Assembly (NCBI GenBank): GCA_949297565.1
Contig: CASFUI010000186.1
Coordinates: forward strand, 1 to 5,215
DNA from: an uncultured Eubacteriales bacterium
GTDB taxonomy: Bacteria; Bacillota; Clostridia; Lachnospirales; Lachnospiraceae
DNA length: 5,215 nucleotides
Reading direction: 5' to 3'
The position numbers and the translations under genes are program-made. Below, piece after piece: positions 1-5,215 of this stretch (position 1 is the stretch's first letter; every line of letters starts with the position of its first letter). The notes under the pieces were generated by a model that made no database searches, had not been told where the DNA came from, and saw only the letters and a list, made by a program, of their open reading frames with translations.

Positions 1-1
1 G

Positions 2-340
2 AAGCCAAAGGCATCATCTAAAAAGGTTGTACCTATTAAGCCTTCAGGCTCAAGGGGACTTGAAGTTGTTGTTATAAGACCTGAGTCAATGGAGGATGCC
101 AGCGATATTACAGATACTCTTTTGAGCGGCAAGGCAGTAGTTCTCAATCTTGAGGGTATTCATGTGGAGATTGCGCAGCGTGTTATTGACTATTCAGCAG
201 GTTCATGCTATGCAATGCGCGGTAATCTTCAGAAGATCACAAGTTACATATTCCTGGTAACACCGCCTAACGTAGATATTTCAGGTGACATTCCTGAGCT
301 TGTTGCAGGCGGGATTGATTTATCATCATTTAATAAATAA
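2..340 (+). CDS. sepF: Cell division protein SepF, C-terminal part (5' end outside window)
   Basis: SepF is a cytoplasmic FtsZ-binding protein that tethers and bundles FtsZ filaments at the division membrane in Gram-positive bacteria. The frame is open from base 2 with no start, so the N-terminal membrane-binding helix lies upstream; 112 residues are visible. They begin with a Lys/Pro/Ser-rich linker, then the compact SepF core from about LEVVVIRPESMEDA onward. Core signatures are the VVLNLEGI strand, the helix IAQRVIDYSAG, and the end of the fold, RGNLQKI followed by IFLVTPPNVDISGD. The ATG at 89 is internal: the conserved VVVIRPES strand lies before it in the same frame, so it should not be taken as the start. 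The gene ends just ahead of a terminator. In Bacillus, sepF (ylmF) lies in the ylmDEFGH-divIVA cluster; here aroB follows instead. Identification is firm from the core motifs. Confidence 0.95.
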   Translation, partial: KPKASSKKVVPIKPSGSRGLEVVVIRPESMEDASDITDTLLSGKAVVLNLEGIHVEIAQRVIDYSAGSCYAMRGNLQKITSYIFLVTPPNVDISGDIPELVAGGIDLSSFNK

Positions 341-353
341 CTTTTTGATAAAA

Positions 354-387
354 ACCACCTGAAGCATTGTGTTTCAGGTGGTATTTT
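354..387 (+). terminator. Intrinsic terminator after sepF
   Basis: The arm ACCACCTGAA (354-363) is perfectly complementary to TTCAGGTGGT (373-382). A G-T wobble (364/372) and a C-G pair (365/371) extend the stem to 12 pairs closed by a 5-base loop. A short T run (384-387) follows one A, and an A run precedes the hairpin. The T tract is short, so some read-through into aroB is possible. This is the only convincing terminator in the window. It separates the sepF unit from the aroB-lspA-rluD unit. Confidence 0.85.
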
Positions 388-395
388 AAGAGTCC

Positions 396-400
396 GGAGG
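396..400 (+). promoter_or_regulatory. Ribosome binding site of aroB
   Basis: GGAGG lies 10 bases before the ATG at 411 and supports that start. It sits directly after the sepF terminator, leaving only about 23 bases between T tract and start codon. I see no convincing -35/-10 pair in this short space, so the aroB promoter either overlaps the sepF end or the unit depends on read-through. Confidence 0.75.
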
Positions 401-410
401 ATTATTAATT

Positions 411-1502
411 ATGTCAAAGCTGATTACAGTAAATTATGATGGGAAGCCACGCTATGATATAGTGATTGAGAGTGATTTTTCAAAGCTGGCAGAGAGTGTC
501 AAAAAGCTTGGAATTAAAAACCGCAGGCTGGCTGTTATTACCGACAGCAATGTCGGCGCGATTTACGCCGACGAGGTAAAAAGCTGTCTTGAACAGACCG
601 AAAACAATGTATTTGTATATACATTTGAAGCCGGTGAAAAAAACAAAAATCTTGACACAGTCCAGAATGTATATGAATTTCTTATAGAGAACAAATTTGA
701 CAGAAAAGACATGCTGGTGGCACTCGGAGGAGGCGTTGTCGGAGACCTGACAGGTTTTGCTGCAGCCACATACCTTCGAGGAGTAAAATTTATCCAGCTT
801 CCTACATCCCTGCTTGCTCAGGTTGATTCAAGCATCGGCGGAAAGACCGGTGTCGATTTCAGGGCATACAAGAATATGGTGGGGGCTTTTCATCAGCCTG
901 AGCTTGTATATATGAATATTTCTGCGCTTAAGTCGCTAAGCCGCAGGCAGTTTAATTCAGGCCTGGGAGAAATATTAAAACACGGGCTGATTAAAGACGC
1001 CCTATATTTTGAGTGGCTCAAAGACAATTCCGACAAAATAGCTGCTCTCGACGTGCAGGTTCTCGAAGAGATGATTTACAGAAGTTGCGAGATCAAACGG
1101 GCTGTTGTAGAAAATGACCCAACCGAAAAGGGCGAGCGGGCTCTTCTTAATTTCGGCCATACGCTGGGGCACGCTATTGAAAAACAGAAGAATTTTGAAT
1201 TATATCACGGAGAGTGCGTAGTTCTCGGAATGATTGCAGCTCTGAGGATTTGCGTTGAGCGCGGTATGATAAGTAAAGAGGAGTTTTCCGATATTTGCAG
1301 CGCCTTCAAGACATATGATTTTCCTTTATATACAGACGGGATTACAGTGGATTCTGTGATTGCAGCTTCTAAAAATGATAAAAAAATGGATGCGGGAAAA
1401 GTAAAGTTTATTCTTCTTAAAAAAATCGGCGAAGCATATATAGATATGACTGTAGACGACGACACTATGAGAAGAGCTCTTGAGACTGTTGTAACAGCAT
1501 AA
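411..1502 (+). CDS. aroB: 3-dehydroquinate synthase
   Basis: AroB converts 3-deoxy-D-arabino-heptulosonate 7-phosphate to 3-dehydroquinate, the second step of the shikimate pathway, using NAD+ and a divalent metal, usually Zn2+, in the cytosol. The 363-residue length is typical. The NAD-binding glycine motif GGGVVGD is at 106-112, followed by the family signature TYLRGVKFIQLPTSLLAQVD and SSIGGKTG (to about 147). By family comparison the metal ligands are E187 in GLGEILKHG, H250 in NFGHTLGHAIE and H266 in LYHGE. K145 and the KNDKK segment (321-325) are also conserved active-site elements. All expected catalytic residues are present, so the enzyme should be active. The ATG at 411 has a good GGAGG site. 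No terminator separates it from lspA, which starts about 39 bases later, so the two are probably co-transcribed. No other shikimate gene is visible, so this aro gene is apart from its pathway partners within this window. Confidence 0.97.
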   Translation: MSKLITVNYDGKPRYDIVIESDFSKLAESVKKLGIKNRRLAVITDSNVGAIYADEVKSCLEQTENNVFVYTFEAGEKNKNLDTVQNVYEFLIENKFDRKDMLVALGGGVVGDLTGFAAATYLRGVKFIQLPTSLLAQVDSSIGGKTGVDFRAYKNMVGAFHQPELVYMNISALKSLSRRQFNSGLGEILKHGLIKDALYFEWLKDNSDKIAALDVQVLEEMIYRSCEIKRAVVENDPTEKGERALLNFGHTLGHAIEKQKNFELYHGECVVLGMIAALRICVERGMISKEEFSDICSAFKTYDFPLYTDGITVDSVIAASKNDKKMDAGKVKFILLKKIGEAYIDMTVDDDTMRRALETVVTA

Positions 1503-1525
1503 ATCTGTTTCACTTAAAATTTTAT

Positions 1526-1531
1526 GAAAGG
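1526..1531 (+). promoter_or_regulatory. Ribosome binding site that decides the lspA start
   Basis: GAAAGG lies 10 bases upstream of the ATG at 1542. The earlier in-frame ATG at 1524 has only CTGTTTCACTTAAAATTTT before it, with no purine-rich site. The ATG at 1542 is therefore the better start, and the upstream ATG overlaps the binding site itself. Confidence 0.65.
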
Positions 1532-1541
1532 CAAATTGCAT

Positions 1542-2066
1542 ATGAAAAACAATAAGAAATGGATTTCTCTCATCATTTTTCTCGCTGCTGTTGCCGTGCT
1601 TTCTGCTGTTGACCAGATAACAAAAATCATTGCAGAAGCAGCGCTGAAAAATAAGAATTCCATTCCGATTATAGATGATGTTTTTGAACTGTATTATCTC
1701 GAAAATACAGGCACCGCATGGGGGATATTAGGAGGCGGAAGAGTATTTTTTATTATTCTCACTGTAATTATTTTTGCTGTACTTGTTTTTATTATATATA
1801 AAATGCCTTTGGAAAAGAAGTATCTGTGGATGCGCATTACTGTTATTCTGCTTGGCGCAGGTGCGGCAGGTAATTTTATTGACAGGCTTTTTTTAGGCTA
1901 TGTGAGAGATTTCCTTTATTTTGAGCTTATCAATTTCCCTGTGTTTAATATCGCTGATTGTTATGTGACTGTGGGGCTTATTCTCTTTATTATTATGATT
2001 TTATTTATATATAAAGAGAGCGATTTTGATTTTATTAAATTAAACAGGAAGGCTAAGAATGGATAA
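1542..2066 (+). CDS. lspA: Lipoprotein signal peptidase (signal peptidase II)
   Basis: LspA is an integral-membrane aspartyl protease that removes the signal peptide from prolipoproteins after diacylglyceryl modification of the lipobox cysteine. From the ATG at 1542 the protein has 174 residues, normal for the family. Four hydrophobic segments lie at about 5-23, 65-86, 95-110 and 139-157. Conserved boxes appear in order: DQITK (residue 24 on), ENTGTAWGIL (from 54), GNFIDR with catalytic D114, and FNIADC with catalytic D139. Both catalytic aspartates are present. ADC in place of the commoner ADS is a mild variation. An ATG 18 bases upstream would add MKGKLH but lacks a ribosome binding site. 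The gene overlaps the following pseudouridine synthase by 8 bases, which suggests translational coupling. The lspA/RluA-family pair is a conserved Firmicute arrangement, as in Bacillus lspA-ylyB. Confidence 0.96.
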   Translation: MKNNKKWISLIIFLAAVAVLSAVDQITKIIAEAALKNKNSIPIIDDVFELYYLENTGTAWGILGGGRVFFIILTVIIFAVLVFIIYKMPLEKKYLWMRITVILLGAGAAGNFIDRLFLGYVRDFLYFELINFPVFNIADCYVTVGLILFIIMILFIYKESDFDFIKLNRKAKNG

Positions 2067-2994
2067 TTCTTCAGGGTTATTTGTTATTAATGTGGATGAA
2101 TGCGATGACGGCACAAGGATTGACAAGTATCTGTCTGATGAGATGCCGGATTACTCGCGTTCATTTTTACAAAAAATAATTAAAGATAATAAGGTTTTGG
2201 TAAATGGTAAGCCTGTAAAGAGCAATTACCGTGTATCAGGCAAAGATGTATTAAAAGTAACTGTTCCTCCATGCATTGAGCCTGAGATTGAAGCTGAAAA
2301 TATTCCTCTTGATATTTTGTATGAAGACGATGATATTATCGTTGTAAATAAGCCGAAAGGCATGGTTGTTCATCCTGCCGCAGGGCATTTTCACGGAACT
2401 CTTGTAAATGCGCTTATGTTTCACTGCAAAGATAATCTTTCAGGTATTAACGGGGTATTAAGACCGGGAATTGTGCATAGAATTGATATGAATACAACCG
2501 GCGTTCTTGTAGCCTGTAAAAATGATTTTGCGCACAGCAGAATAGCTTCACAGCTTGCTGTTCATGAAATTACGAGAAAGTATTGCGCTGTATGCTGGAA
2601 TGCTTTTTCACAGGAAAATGGAACGGTTGACGCCCCTATCGGAAGAAATCCCAAAGACCGTAAGAAAATGGCAGTAGATTTAAAAAACGGAAGACGCGCC
2701 GTCACGCATTACCGGGTGCTTGAAAATTTTAAACAATTTGCATTTATAGAATGCCAGCTTGAAACGGGAAGAACTCATCAGATAAGAGTCCATATGTCAA
2801 GCATAGGACATCCTCTTTTGGGGGATGATGTGTATGGAAGTAAAAAGTCTCCATATAATCTGGAAGGGCAGACGCTTCACGCGAGAGTTTTGGGATTTAT
2901 TCATCCCAGAACTGAAAAGTATGTTGAATTTGAGGCGCCAGTTCCGGATTATTTTAACAGGATACTCTCAGACCTTAGGAGTTCGGGGAAATAA
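2059..2994 (+). CDS. rluD: RluA/RluD-family large-subunit rRNA pseudouridine synthase
   Basis: This cytosolic enzyme isomerises uridine to pseudouridine in RNA, most likely 23S rRNA. It has 311 residues, typical of the RluC/RluD branch with an N-terminal S4 domain. The S4 RNA-binding domain covers about 18-70 (TRIDKYLSDE, SRSFLQKIIKDNKVLVNGKPV). The catalytic domain covers about 85-297, with the approach motif VVNKPKGMVVHP (95-106). The catalytic motif HRIDMNTTG carries the nucleophilic D143, followed by the late signature ETGRTHQIRVHM (235-246) and GHPLLGDDVYG (250-260). AGGAAGG lies 6 bases before the ATG at 2059, inside the end of lspA, and supports this start. Exact target uridines cannot be told from sequence: the RluA family includes RluC, RluD and tRNA-acting members, and Firmicute orthologues (YlyB type) are commonly named RluD by synteny and domain order. 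No terminator follows, so it probably shares a transcript with the next gene. Confidence 0.93.
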   Translation: MDNSSGLFVINVDECDDGTRIDKYLSDEMPDYSRSFLQKIIKDNKVLVNGKPVKSNYRVSGKDVLKVTVPPCIEPEIEAENIPLDILYEDDDIIVVNKPKGMVVHPAAGHFHGTLVNALMFHCKDNLSGINGVLRPGIVHRIDMNTTGVLVACKNDFAHSRIASQLAVHEITRKYCAVCWNAFSQENGTVDAPIGRNPKDRKKMAVDLKNGRRAVTHYRVLENFKQFAFIECQLETGRTHQIRVHMSSIGHPLLGDDVYGSKKSPYNLEGQTLHARVLGFIHPRTEKYVEFEAPVPDYFNRILSDLRSSGK

Positions 2995-3014
2995 TTAATT
3001 CCCGGCATTTAAGC

Positions 3015-3020
3015 GGAGGA
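3015..3020 (+). promoter_or_regulatory. Ribosome binding site of the unknown 182-residue gene
   Basis: GGAGGA lies 6 bases before the ATG at 3027, a strong site at ideal spacing. It is good evidence that the + strand frame is a translated gene, rather than the antisense frame covering the same stretch. Confidence 0.8.
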
Positions 3021-3026
3021 AATAAA

Positions 3027-3575
3027 ATGAGAAGAAAAGAATTTATTGATATTATAATAAACAGTATCTCTGATAAGTTTGATATATATCATAATTATTG
3101 CTTTAAAGACAAAAAATTTGTAATATATGCTTACTGTTATAACCATAACAACAGATTTGAGACGTCCGGGGATGAAACAAAACTGTGGGATACACGCTGT
3201 TTTGAACATCTGTTTTTCATCAACTGCGATAATCTTGATATGGAGAGTCTTGAATCCCTTAAAGATTTTGCGATAAACAGTATTGAGCCTCATTTTGTCC
3301 GTGGCGATGGAAAATCTCCTGTTAAGCATCATTTGTATTCGCACATTTCTTTTATTATTATTACGAGAAATAAGCCTTCAAGTGAGGTTGAGGATGCTAT
3401 AAAAAAAATTACGTGGAGCAAAAGCTATATGTTTTCGGCTAAAGGCTACTGCAATCTTAAACTGGCATGCGTTACACCGCGTGAGTACAGTGTCATTGCA
3501 AATGAAAACGCAAAAGACATATATGATTTTCTTATGAATATACTTCTTCATATAGATCATTATGAGGATGATTAA
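3027..3575 (+). CDS. Conserved-looking hypothetical protein, cytosolic, 182 aa
   Basis: I cannot assign a function. The 182-residue protein has no signal peptide or membrane segment and should be cytosolic. It looks like one mixed alpha/beta domain. An N-terminal helix (1-18, RRKEFIDIIINSISDKF) leads to aromatic-rich strands (FVIYAYCYNHNNRF). A likely conserved core is WDTRCFEHLFF (54-64), then a helix with DMESLESLKDFAINSIEPHF. Next are a His-rich HHLYSHISFIIIT strand (101-113) and a SYMFSAKGYCNLKLACV segment (133-149). Six cysteines are scattered without a metal-site spacing. The general pattern (E-H-x-F core, threonine/isoleucine strand, S-F-x-KGxC segment, late N-E-N) reminds me of an uncharacterised Firmicute family I recall as DUF8052; this is memory, not a search. 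It follows rluD by 32 bases with a strong ribosome binding site and no visible promoter, so it is probably the last gene of the aroB-lspA-rluD transcript. Confidence 0.8.
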   Translation: MRRKEFIDIIINSISDKFDIYHNYCFKDKKFVIYAYCYNHNNRFETSGDETKLWDTRCFEHLFFINCDNLDMESLESLKDFAINSIEPHFVRGDGKSPVKHHLYSHISFIIITRNKPSSEVEDAIKKITWSKSYMFSAKGYCNLKLACVTPREYSVIANENAKDIYDFLMNILLHIDHYEDD

Positions 3576-3635
3576 AAACAAATTTTTCTGATAATTAGAT
3601 ATAAAATGGTGAAAATTTTATAAATTTGTAGATTT

Positions 3636-3668
3636 TTGACGATGTTTGTTATATAATAATTCTATAAA
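3636..3668 (+). promoter_or_regulatory. Probable promoter region for the kinase-like gene (elements unclear)
   Basis: The 127-base gap 3576-3702 is very AT-rich and is the only sizeable non-coding stretch in the window. A perfect TATAAT (3652-3657) lies 45 bases before the ATG at 3703. A near-consensus TTGACG (3636-3641) is only 10 bases upstream of it, too close for a normal sigma-A pair. A second -10-like TATAAA (3663-3668) is 21 bases from TTGACG, too far. Other -35 candidates for TATAAT, such as TTGTAG at 3626-3631 (20-base spacer), are weak. A promoter is likely here given the gap and the gene start, but I cannot fix the -35. No terminator hairpin with a T tract is visible after 3575. 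Confidence 0.45.
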
Positions 3669-3685
3669 AAAGCCTGTAGTATTAT

Positions 3686-3693
3686 AAAGGAGG
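3686..3693 (+). promoter_or_regulatory. Ribosome binding site of the kinase-like gene
   Basis: AAAGGAGG, a near-perfect anti-16S match, lies 9 bases before the ATG at 3703. It shows that the original start is 3703, upstream of the frameshift, rather than the internal TTG at 3812. Confidence 0.85.
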
Positions 3694-3702
3694 ATGGTTT
3701 CT

Positions 3703-4345
3703 ATGGATGAAAGAACAGTAATTACAATAGGCAGAGAGTTTGGTAGCGGCGGTCATGAAATCGGAACTAAACTTGCAGAGAGATTAGGCATAGTGTTATG
3801 ACAAGGAATTATTGGAGTTAGCTGCAAAGCAGAGTGGTCTTTGTGAAGAACTTTTTGCATCACATGATGAAAAGCCTACAAACAGCTTCCTTTATTCATT
3901 AGTAATGGATACATATTCACTGGGTTACTCTAATTCATATGTAGATATGCCAATTAATCACAAGGTATTTCTTGCCCAGTTTGATACAATTAAGAAGCTT
4001 GCGCAGCGGGAGTCATGCGTTATAGTCGGACGCTGTGCGGATTATGCTCTTGAGGACGATCCTTTTGCAGTCAGTGTATGGATTAAAGCCAGTCTTGATA
4101 AAAGGATAGAAAGAATTAAAAAGCTCTATGAACTGACAGATTCTAAAGCTGCTGATATGATTCAGAAGACAGATAAGAGAAGAGCAAGCTACTATAACTA
4201 CTATTCAAGCAAGAAGTGGGGCGAAGCTAAGAGCTATGATTTATGCATAGACAGCGGAGAACTCGGAATCGACGGTTGTATAGAGTTAATTATTAAGTAT
4301 ATAGAGCTTAAAGAAAAGCATTTTGATGAGCAAAATAATATTTGA
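3703..4345 (+). pseudogene. Cytidylate-kinase-like P-loop protein, frameshifted
   Basis: This matches the cytidylate-kinase-like family (Cytidylate_kin2 type), cytosolic P-loop proteins of about 200 residues thought to phosphorylate nucleotides; most members are uncharacterised. From the ATG at 3703 the frame reads 32 residues with the P-loop ITIGREFGSGGHEIG and LAERLGI, then hits TGA at 3799-3801. The rest of the family sequence resumes at once in another frame: CYDKELLELAAKQSG, then CVIVGRCADYAL, the basic lid-like region KTDKRRASYYNYY, and SSKKWGEAKSYDLCIDSGELGIDG, ending at 4345. Relatives usually have two residues between LGI and YDKEL; here only four bases (GTGT) remain, so two bases appear lost. 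The repaired protein would be about 214 residues. Everything after the break is intact and conserved-looking, so the change is recent or a sequencing/assembly error. Translation from TTG 3812 would lose the P-loop. Family call firm; substrate unproven. Confidence 0.85.
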
Positions 4346-4370
4346 TAATTAATTTAAGGATAATTAATTT
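4344..4370 (+). repeat. 12-base direct repeat in the gap before the last gene
   Basis: GATAATTAATTT occurs at 4344-4355 and again at 4359-4370, separated by AAG. The first copy contains the last two bases of the kinase-like gene's TGA stop and an adjacent in-frame TAA. The second begins with the GA of the only Shine-Dalgarno-like AAGGA (4356-4360), which sits 15 bases from the next ATG, further than normal. The repeat could be a small tandem duplication. Its role, if any, is unknown. Confidence 0.7.
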
Positions 4371-4375
4371 GCGGT

Positions 4376-5215
4376 ATGGATTTAAAGTATCAGAAAATTA
4401 AGAAATTAGACTTTAAAAAATGGCTGCTGGGAGGCAATTCAAAGATATATTTTATTATTCTGGTTGTTTTCCTGGCAGCCGTTATTTTTGTACTTTCAAG
4501 TATTAAGGATATGGGGAAATCAGCTGAGACTGCTGAGACATCACAGGATTTGCCGACTGAACAGACAGAAGAGGAGCAGACCTCTTTTATTGAAGATAAT
4601 TTAAGCTATAAAATCCGAATAAACAAAGCACAAAATTATCTTACAGTATATAAACTTGATTCCGATAAGGTATATCAGCCATACAGCACATTTGCATGTT
4701 CCGTAAACAGCAGTGTACAGACAGGAGAAACGGTTATATCAAGCAAACAGACATGGATTAAACTTTCGGGAAGCGCGTATGGTCATTACTCATGTATCTT
4801 GGGAAACGGCGAATATATACATTCAGTTCCATATTGGTCACAGGATATTAAAAGACTCAATGTCTCAGCGTATAATCTTCTGGGTAGCACTGCTCAGGTA
4901 GGCTCTGTCTATCTTCAGGTGAAAGACGCCAAATGGATATATGAGAACTGCGGAGTAAATATTGCTGTTGAAATATATGAAGATGAGAATGAGACAGCGC
5001 CTATGAGTTATGTTATTCCGGATAAACTTTCATCTCAGGCTTACTATGATCCGTCTGATACTGAGGCTTCAAGCGGCAACGTAAGCGGAAAGATTAATTA
5101 TATGTCCGGTGTAAAGAACTGTACAACGCCTATCAATCAGCCCTTTGATAAATGGGCAGGAATTTATGCGGTAGATACGGACGGCAATGATATAACTTCA
5201 TGGATTACGATTTCA
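4376..5215 (+). CDS. Membrane-anchored degenerate L,D-transpeptidase (YkuD-like) with Ig-like domain, 3' end outside window
   Basis: The frame is open from the ATG at 4376 to the window edge, giving 280 residues without a stop. A short basic cytoplasmic tail is followed by one membrane segment (about 24-41, IYFIILVVFLAAVIFVL) and an acidic Thr/Glu linker (47-75). The protein is thus probably anchored with its bulk outside the cell. Residues 78-201 follow the YkuD fold: YKIRINKAQNYLTVYK, YGHYSCILGNGEYIHSVPY with conserved H149, YNLLGSTA, and the closing DAKWIYENC-x-VEIYEDEN. The catalytic motif, normally SHGCIR, reads QVGSVY (174-179): the His, Cys and Arg are all replaced and Ser177 occupies the cysteine position. 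It is therefore probably not a working transpeptidase and may bind peptidoglycan or be a structural relic. From about 239, INYMSGVKNCT through FDKWAGIYAVDTDGNDIT resembles a DUF5011-type bacterial Ig-like domain, cut by the edge. The start is uncertain because the ribosome binding site is weak. Confidence 0.85.
   Translation, partial: MDLKYQKIKKLDFKKWLLGGNSKIYFIILVVFLAAVIFVLSSIKDMGKSAETAETSQDLPTEQTEEEQTSFIEDNLSYKIRINKAQNYLTVYKLDSDKVYQPYSTFACSVNSSVQTGETVISSKQTWIKLSGSAYGHYSCILGNGEYIHSVPYWSQDIKRLNVSAYNLLGSTAQVGSVYLQVKDAKWIYENCGVNIAVEIYEDENETAPMSYVIPDKLSSQAYYDPSDTEASSGNVSGKINYMSGVKNCTTPINQPFDKWAGIYAVDTDGNDITSWITIS

Noticed and set aside
563..1541. Several antisense open frames across aroB and the start of lspA
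   Set aside because: They oppose strongly conserved coding sequence, have no ribosome binding sites of note and show no family motifs.
2986..3003. Hairpin GGGAA / TTCCC spanning the end of the rluD-like gene
   Set aside because: Only five pairs with an 8-base AT loop and no T tract after it. Too weak to call a terminator, and the next gene follows closely with its own ribosome binding site.
3009..3344. Antisense open frame of 111 codons
   Set aside because: It lies over the 5' half of the + strand gene, which has a strong ribosome binding site. The antisense product shows no recognisable domain and is best read as a shadow.
3578..3629. Inverted pair ACAAATTT (3578-3585) and AAATTTGT (3622-3629)
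   Set aside because: All but one pair in each arm is AT, the copies are 36 bases apart and no T tract follows. Expected by chance in such AT-rich sequence, so not called a terminator or operator.
3812..4345. Independent gene starting at TTG 3812
   Set aside because: It would start inside the conserved YDKELLELAA segment and lack the P-loop encoded just upstream behind a near-perfect ribosome binding site. A frameshifted single gene explains both pieces better.
4713..4901. Open frame of 62 codons on the + strand
   Set aside because: It lies out of frame inside the YkuD-like gene, whose own frame carries clear family motifs, so it is a shadow.
4890..4916. Possible local compensating frameshifts hiding a normal SHGC motif in the YkuD domain
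   Set aside because: The other two frames read S-G-R-L-C-L-S or run into a stop, and neither gives SHGCIR. The main frame aligns without gaps on both sides, so substitution is the simplest reading.

Overview
The window looks like chromosomal DNA from an AT-rich Gram-positive Firmicute of the class Clostridia, most likely a Lachnospiraceae-type gut anaerobe. This placement rests on the SepF, LspA and RluD sequences, strong AGGAGG-type ribosome binding sites, short gaps between genes, and an L,D-transpeptidase-like/Ig-like surface protein of a kind common in that group. No similarity search was possible, so the placement is inference. All recognisable genes lie on the + strand.

Layout. The window opens inside sepF (cell division, FtsZ/membrane tether), which ends at 340 and is followed by a clear intrinsic terminator (354-387). 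A tight cluster then runs aroB (3-dehydroquinate synthase), lspA (lipoprotein signal peptidase), an rluD-like pseudouridine synthase that overlaps lspA by 8 bases, and a 182-residue protein of unknown function (to 3575). No terminator is visible inside this cluster, so it is probably one transcript. A 127-base AT-rich gap (3576-3702) follows, probably with a promoter. Next comes a cytidylate-kinase-like P-loop gene broken by a frameshift about 30 codons in (3703-4345). Thirty bases later a membrane-anchored extracytoplasmic protein starts and runs off the right edge (4376-5215).

How the genes fit together. sepF, lspA and rluD belong to the conserved Firmicute division/envelope neighbourhood; lspA followed by an RluA-family synthase is a widely kept pair. 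Here aroB sits between sepF and lspA, where many relatives carry ylmH, divIVA or ileS. The cluster therefore mixes division, aromatic amino-acid biosynthesis, lipoprotein maturation and rRNA modification, probably through co-transcription rather than a shared pathway.

The two points most worth attention are at the right end. The kinase-like gene has a frameshift at a short GTGT run, best explained by loss of two bases. The last protein has a clear YkuD (L,D-transpeptidase) fold signature, but the catalytic SHGCIR-type motif reads QVGSVY, so it appears to be a catalytically dead transpeptidase fused to an Ig-like domain. I see no CRISPR array, tRNA, rRNA, insertion sequence or phage gene.
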